Assembly: GCF_001547525.1 (NCBI RefSeq)
Contig: NZ_CM003769.1
Location: 744,001 to 808,000, forward strand
From: Burkholderia anthina
GTDB lineage: Bacteria; Pseudomonadota; Gammaproteobacteria; Burkholderiales; Burkholderiaceae
Length of the DNA stretch: 64,000 nt
Direction of reading: 5' to 3'
Position numbers and translations under genes: made by a program. Shown one piece after another: positions 62,547-64,000 of the stretch. The notes under the pieces are model-generated. The model had not been told where the DNA came from. It searched no databases and saw only the letters and a program-made list of their open reading frames with translations. Every line of letters begins with the position of its first letter. The stretch's first letter is position 1.

Positions 62547-62970
62547 GCAGGTTTCTCCAGGCGGGGCGGCCGGCGGGCCGGCCGGGCTCGGCGCATGCGC
62601 CGAACGACGGGAATCGATGCCGCCGGGCGGGGCGCCGAAGGGCGCGCGACCGCCGCGGGCTGGCGTTGCATCACATGTTAAGTGGAGCGAACAGCGCACC
62701 GCAGGCACAGCGCCGCAACGGGGAAAGCAGTACAGCTGAGCGCCCCGCCGGCACGGAAAGTGTTTTCCGTGCACACATCTTTGGCGGAGCGGGCATCACA
62801 GTTTCAGCGCACGTCCGAATGATTGCGAGTATCGTTGCAAACGCGATATCGTCATTCACGCTTCGATGCCGTGCGAGCGACCGGTTGCGTTCGCATGTGT
62901 CGCCGCCAAGCCGTCGCGCGATTTCCTGCTTCGAGCGTACGTCCTCACAAACCACGAGCAAATTACGGTC
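62547..62970. other. 424-bp divergent region between fdhD and the oxidase gene
   Basis: No gene. The half next to the oxidase gene (62750-62970) is AT-richer and must hold its promoter. I looked for an FNR-like box and found no good one. No riboswitch-like structure was recognised. Confidence 0.4.
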
Positions 62971-64000
62971 ATGGAAATCTTCGATGCGTTCCATCTCGCC
63001 CGATTGCAATTCGCATTCACGGTGTCGTTCCACATCGTGTTCCCCGCGATCAGCATCGGCATGGCGAGCTTTCTGGCAGTGCTGGAATGGCGCTATCTCG
63101 TCACCGGCGACGCCGCCTACAAATCCATGTTTCAGTTCTGGTCGAAGATCTTCGCGATCGGCTTCGGGATGGGCGTGGTCTCCGGCGTCGTGATGGCGTA
63201 CGAGTTCGGCACCAACTGGTCCGGGTTCTCGCGCGTCGCGGGCAACATCACGGGGCCGCTGCTCACGTACGAAGTGCTGACGGCGTTCTTCCTCGAAGCC
63301 GGCTTCCTCGGCGTGATGCTGTTCGGCTGGCAGCGCGTCAGCCCGCGCGCGCACTTCTTCGCGACGCTGATGGTGGCGGTCGGCACGCTGATCTCGACGT
63401 TCTGGATTCTCGCGTCGAACAGCTTCATGCAGACGCCGCAAGGCTACAAGATCGAAAACGGCCTCGTCGTGCCGGTCGACTGGTTCAAGGTGATCTTCAA
63501 CCCGTCGTTTCCGTACCGTCTCGCGCACATGACGATCGCGGCGTTCATCGTCGCGGGCTTCATCGTCGCCGCGTGCGGCGCGTGGCACCTGCTGAAGGGC
63601 CGCCGCGACGAGCCGGTGAAGCGCAGCTTCTCGATGGCGCTGTGGATGCTGCTGGTGCTCGCGCCGATCCAGATCTTCGTCGGCGACGCGCACGGGCTGA
63701 ACACGCGCGAATATCAGCCGGCGAAGATCGCGGCGATCGAGGGGCTGTGGGAAACCGAGAAGGGCGGCACCGCGCTGAACCTCGTCGGGTTGCCCGACAT
63801 GCAGGCCGAAACCACGCGCTATGCGATCCAGGTGCCGCACCTCGGCAGCCTGATCCTCACGCACAGCTGGGACGGCGAGATCCGCGGGCTGAAGGAATTC
63901 GCGCCGCAGGATCGCCCGTATTCGCCGATCATCTTCTGGACGTTCCGGATCATGGCCGGCCTGGGGATGCTGATGCTGCTGACCGCGCTGCTCGGGCTGC
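62971..64000 (+). CDS. Cytochrome bd-type ubiquinol oxidase subunit I (5' part)
   Basis: 343 residues are present before the window ends, start MEIFDAFHLA. Membrane segments begin with QFAFTVSFHIVFPAISIGMA, which includes the heme b595 His (SFHIVF region). FGMGVVSGVVMAYEFGTNWS, LTYEVLTAFFLEAGFLGVML and IFVGDAHGLNTREYQPAKIAAIEG, cited in parts, are CydA/CioA signatures. It shares EYQPAKIAAIEGLW with bd oxidases, and the loop after it is short, which favours the cyanide-insensitive CioA subclass. It forms a terminal oxidase with subunit II, expected just beyond the right edge. Confidence 0.95.
   Translation, partial: MEIFDAFHLARLQFAFTVSFHIVFPAISIGMASFLAVLEWRYLVTGDAAYKSMFQFWSKIFAIGFGMGVVSGVVMAYEFGTNWSGFSRVAGNITGPLLTYEVLTAFFLEAGFLGVMLFGWQRVSPRAHFFATLMVAVGTLISTFWILASNSFMQTPQGYKIENGLVVPVDWFKVIFNPSFPYRLAHMTIAAFIVAGFIVAACGAWHLLKGRRDEPVKRSFSMALWMLLVLAPIQIFVGDAHGLNTREYQPAKIAAIEGLWETEKGGTALNLVGLPDMQAETTRYAIQVPHLGSLILTHSWDGEIRGLKEFAPQDRPYSPIIFWTFRIMAGLGMLMLLTALLGL

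Noticed and set aside
62547..62970. Mo-cofactor riboswitch or FNR box upstream of the oxidase gene or fdhD
   Set aside because: No structure or TTGAT-N4-ATCAA-like sequence of adequate quality could be found by eye.

Overview
This is a GC-rich, densely coded stretch of a Burkholderia-type genome (Betaproteobacteria). The support is the very high third-position GC, the many LysR and AraC regulators, a DUF3331 protein, NodT-type efflux, and a narGHJI-PPIase-narK operon. Species cannot be fixed from the sequence alone. No rRNA, tRNA or CRISPR array was seen.

Layout. 0-9.8 kb: leftward catabolic block with a periplasmic molybdenum hydroxylase (Mo subunit, 2Fe-2S subunit, triheme cytochrome c), a Tat-type amidohydrolase, an ActP-like symporter with its DUF485 partner, a 2,6-dihydroxypyridine-type FAD hydroxylase and a VOC protein. 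This looks like N-heterocycle or aromatic degradation. 9.8-11.7 kb: a UBP-type zinc finger gene divergent from a thioredoxin-reductase-like flavoprotein that lacks the usual cysteines. 11.7-15.9 kb: tripartite efflux system (outer membrane factor, HlyD adaptor, DHA2 pump). 15.9-23.2 kb: two perhydrolase-type alpha/beta hydrolases, a DUF3331 protein, a winged-helix/ATPase regulator, DoxX and an MscS channel with a cyclic-nucleotide domain. A triple CTGAA direct repeat recurs at four places in the first 21 kb. 23.2-33 kb: LysR, AraC, a broken HD-domain gene, galM, PhzF, AraC/SDR, a third perhydrolase, and LysR/LysE. 33-38.3 kb: DUF3142 protein, large YfiO-like protein, a protein with a PD-(D/E)XK-like signature, and a fumarylacetoacetase/hydratase-type enzyme. 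38.6-49.2 kb: universal stress protein, a decayed TPR gene, and the respiratory nitrate reductase operon narGHJI-PPIase-narK behind an FNR-type site.

49.2-58.5 kb is the variable part: a tyrosine recombinase, remnants of tfoX and of an amino-acid-binding protein gene, a MocR-type regulator, then a lower-GC island of about 3.2 kb (about 54.99-58.17 kb). The island is bracketed by two copies of moaD (266 bp, 9 mismatches by eye) and carries a GIY-YIG protein, a DUF5343 protein overlapping a Swt1-like HEPN protein with an R-x4-H ribonuclease motif, and a small CPCG-type cysteine protein. A 52-bp imperfect inverted repeat brackets the DUF5343/HEPN/CPCG genes. This is the best candidate for an undescribed (defence or toxin-like) system.

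58.2-64 kb: molybdenum cofactor genes moaD, moaE, moaA, moeA and fdhD, all leftward, which serve NarG and the Mo hydroxylase, followed by the start of a divergent cytochrome bd-type oxidase subunit I that runs off the right edge.
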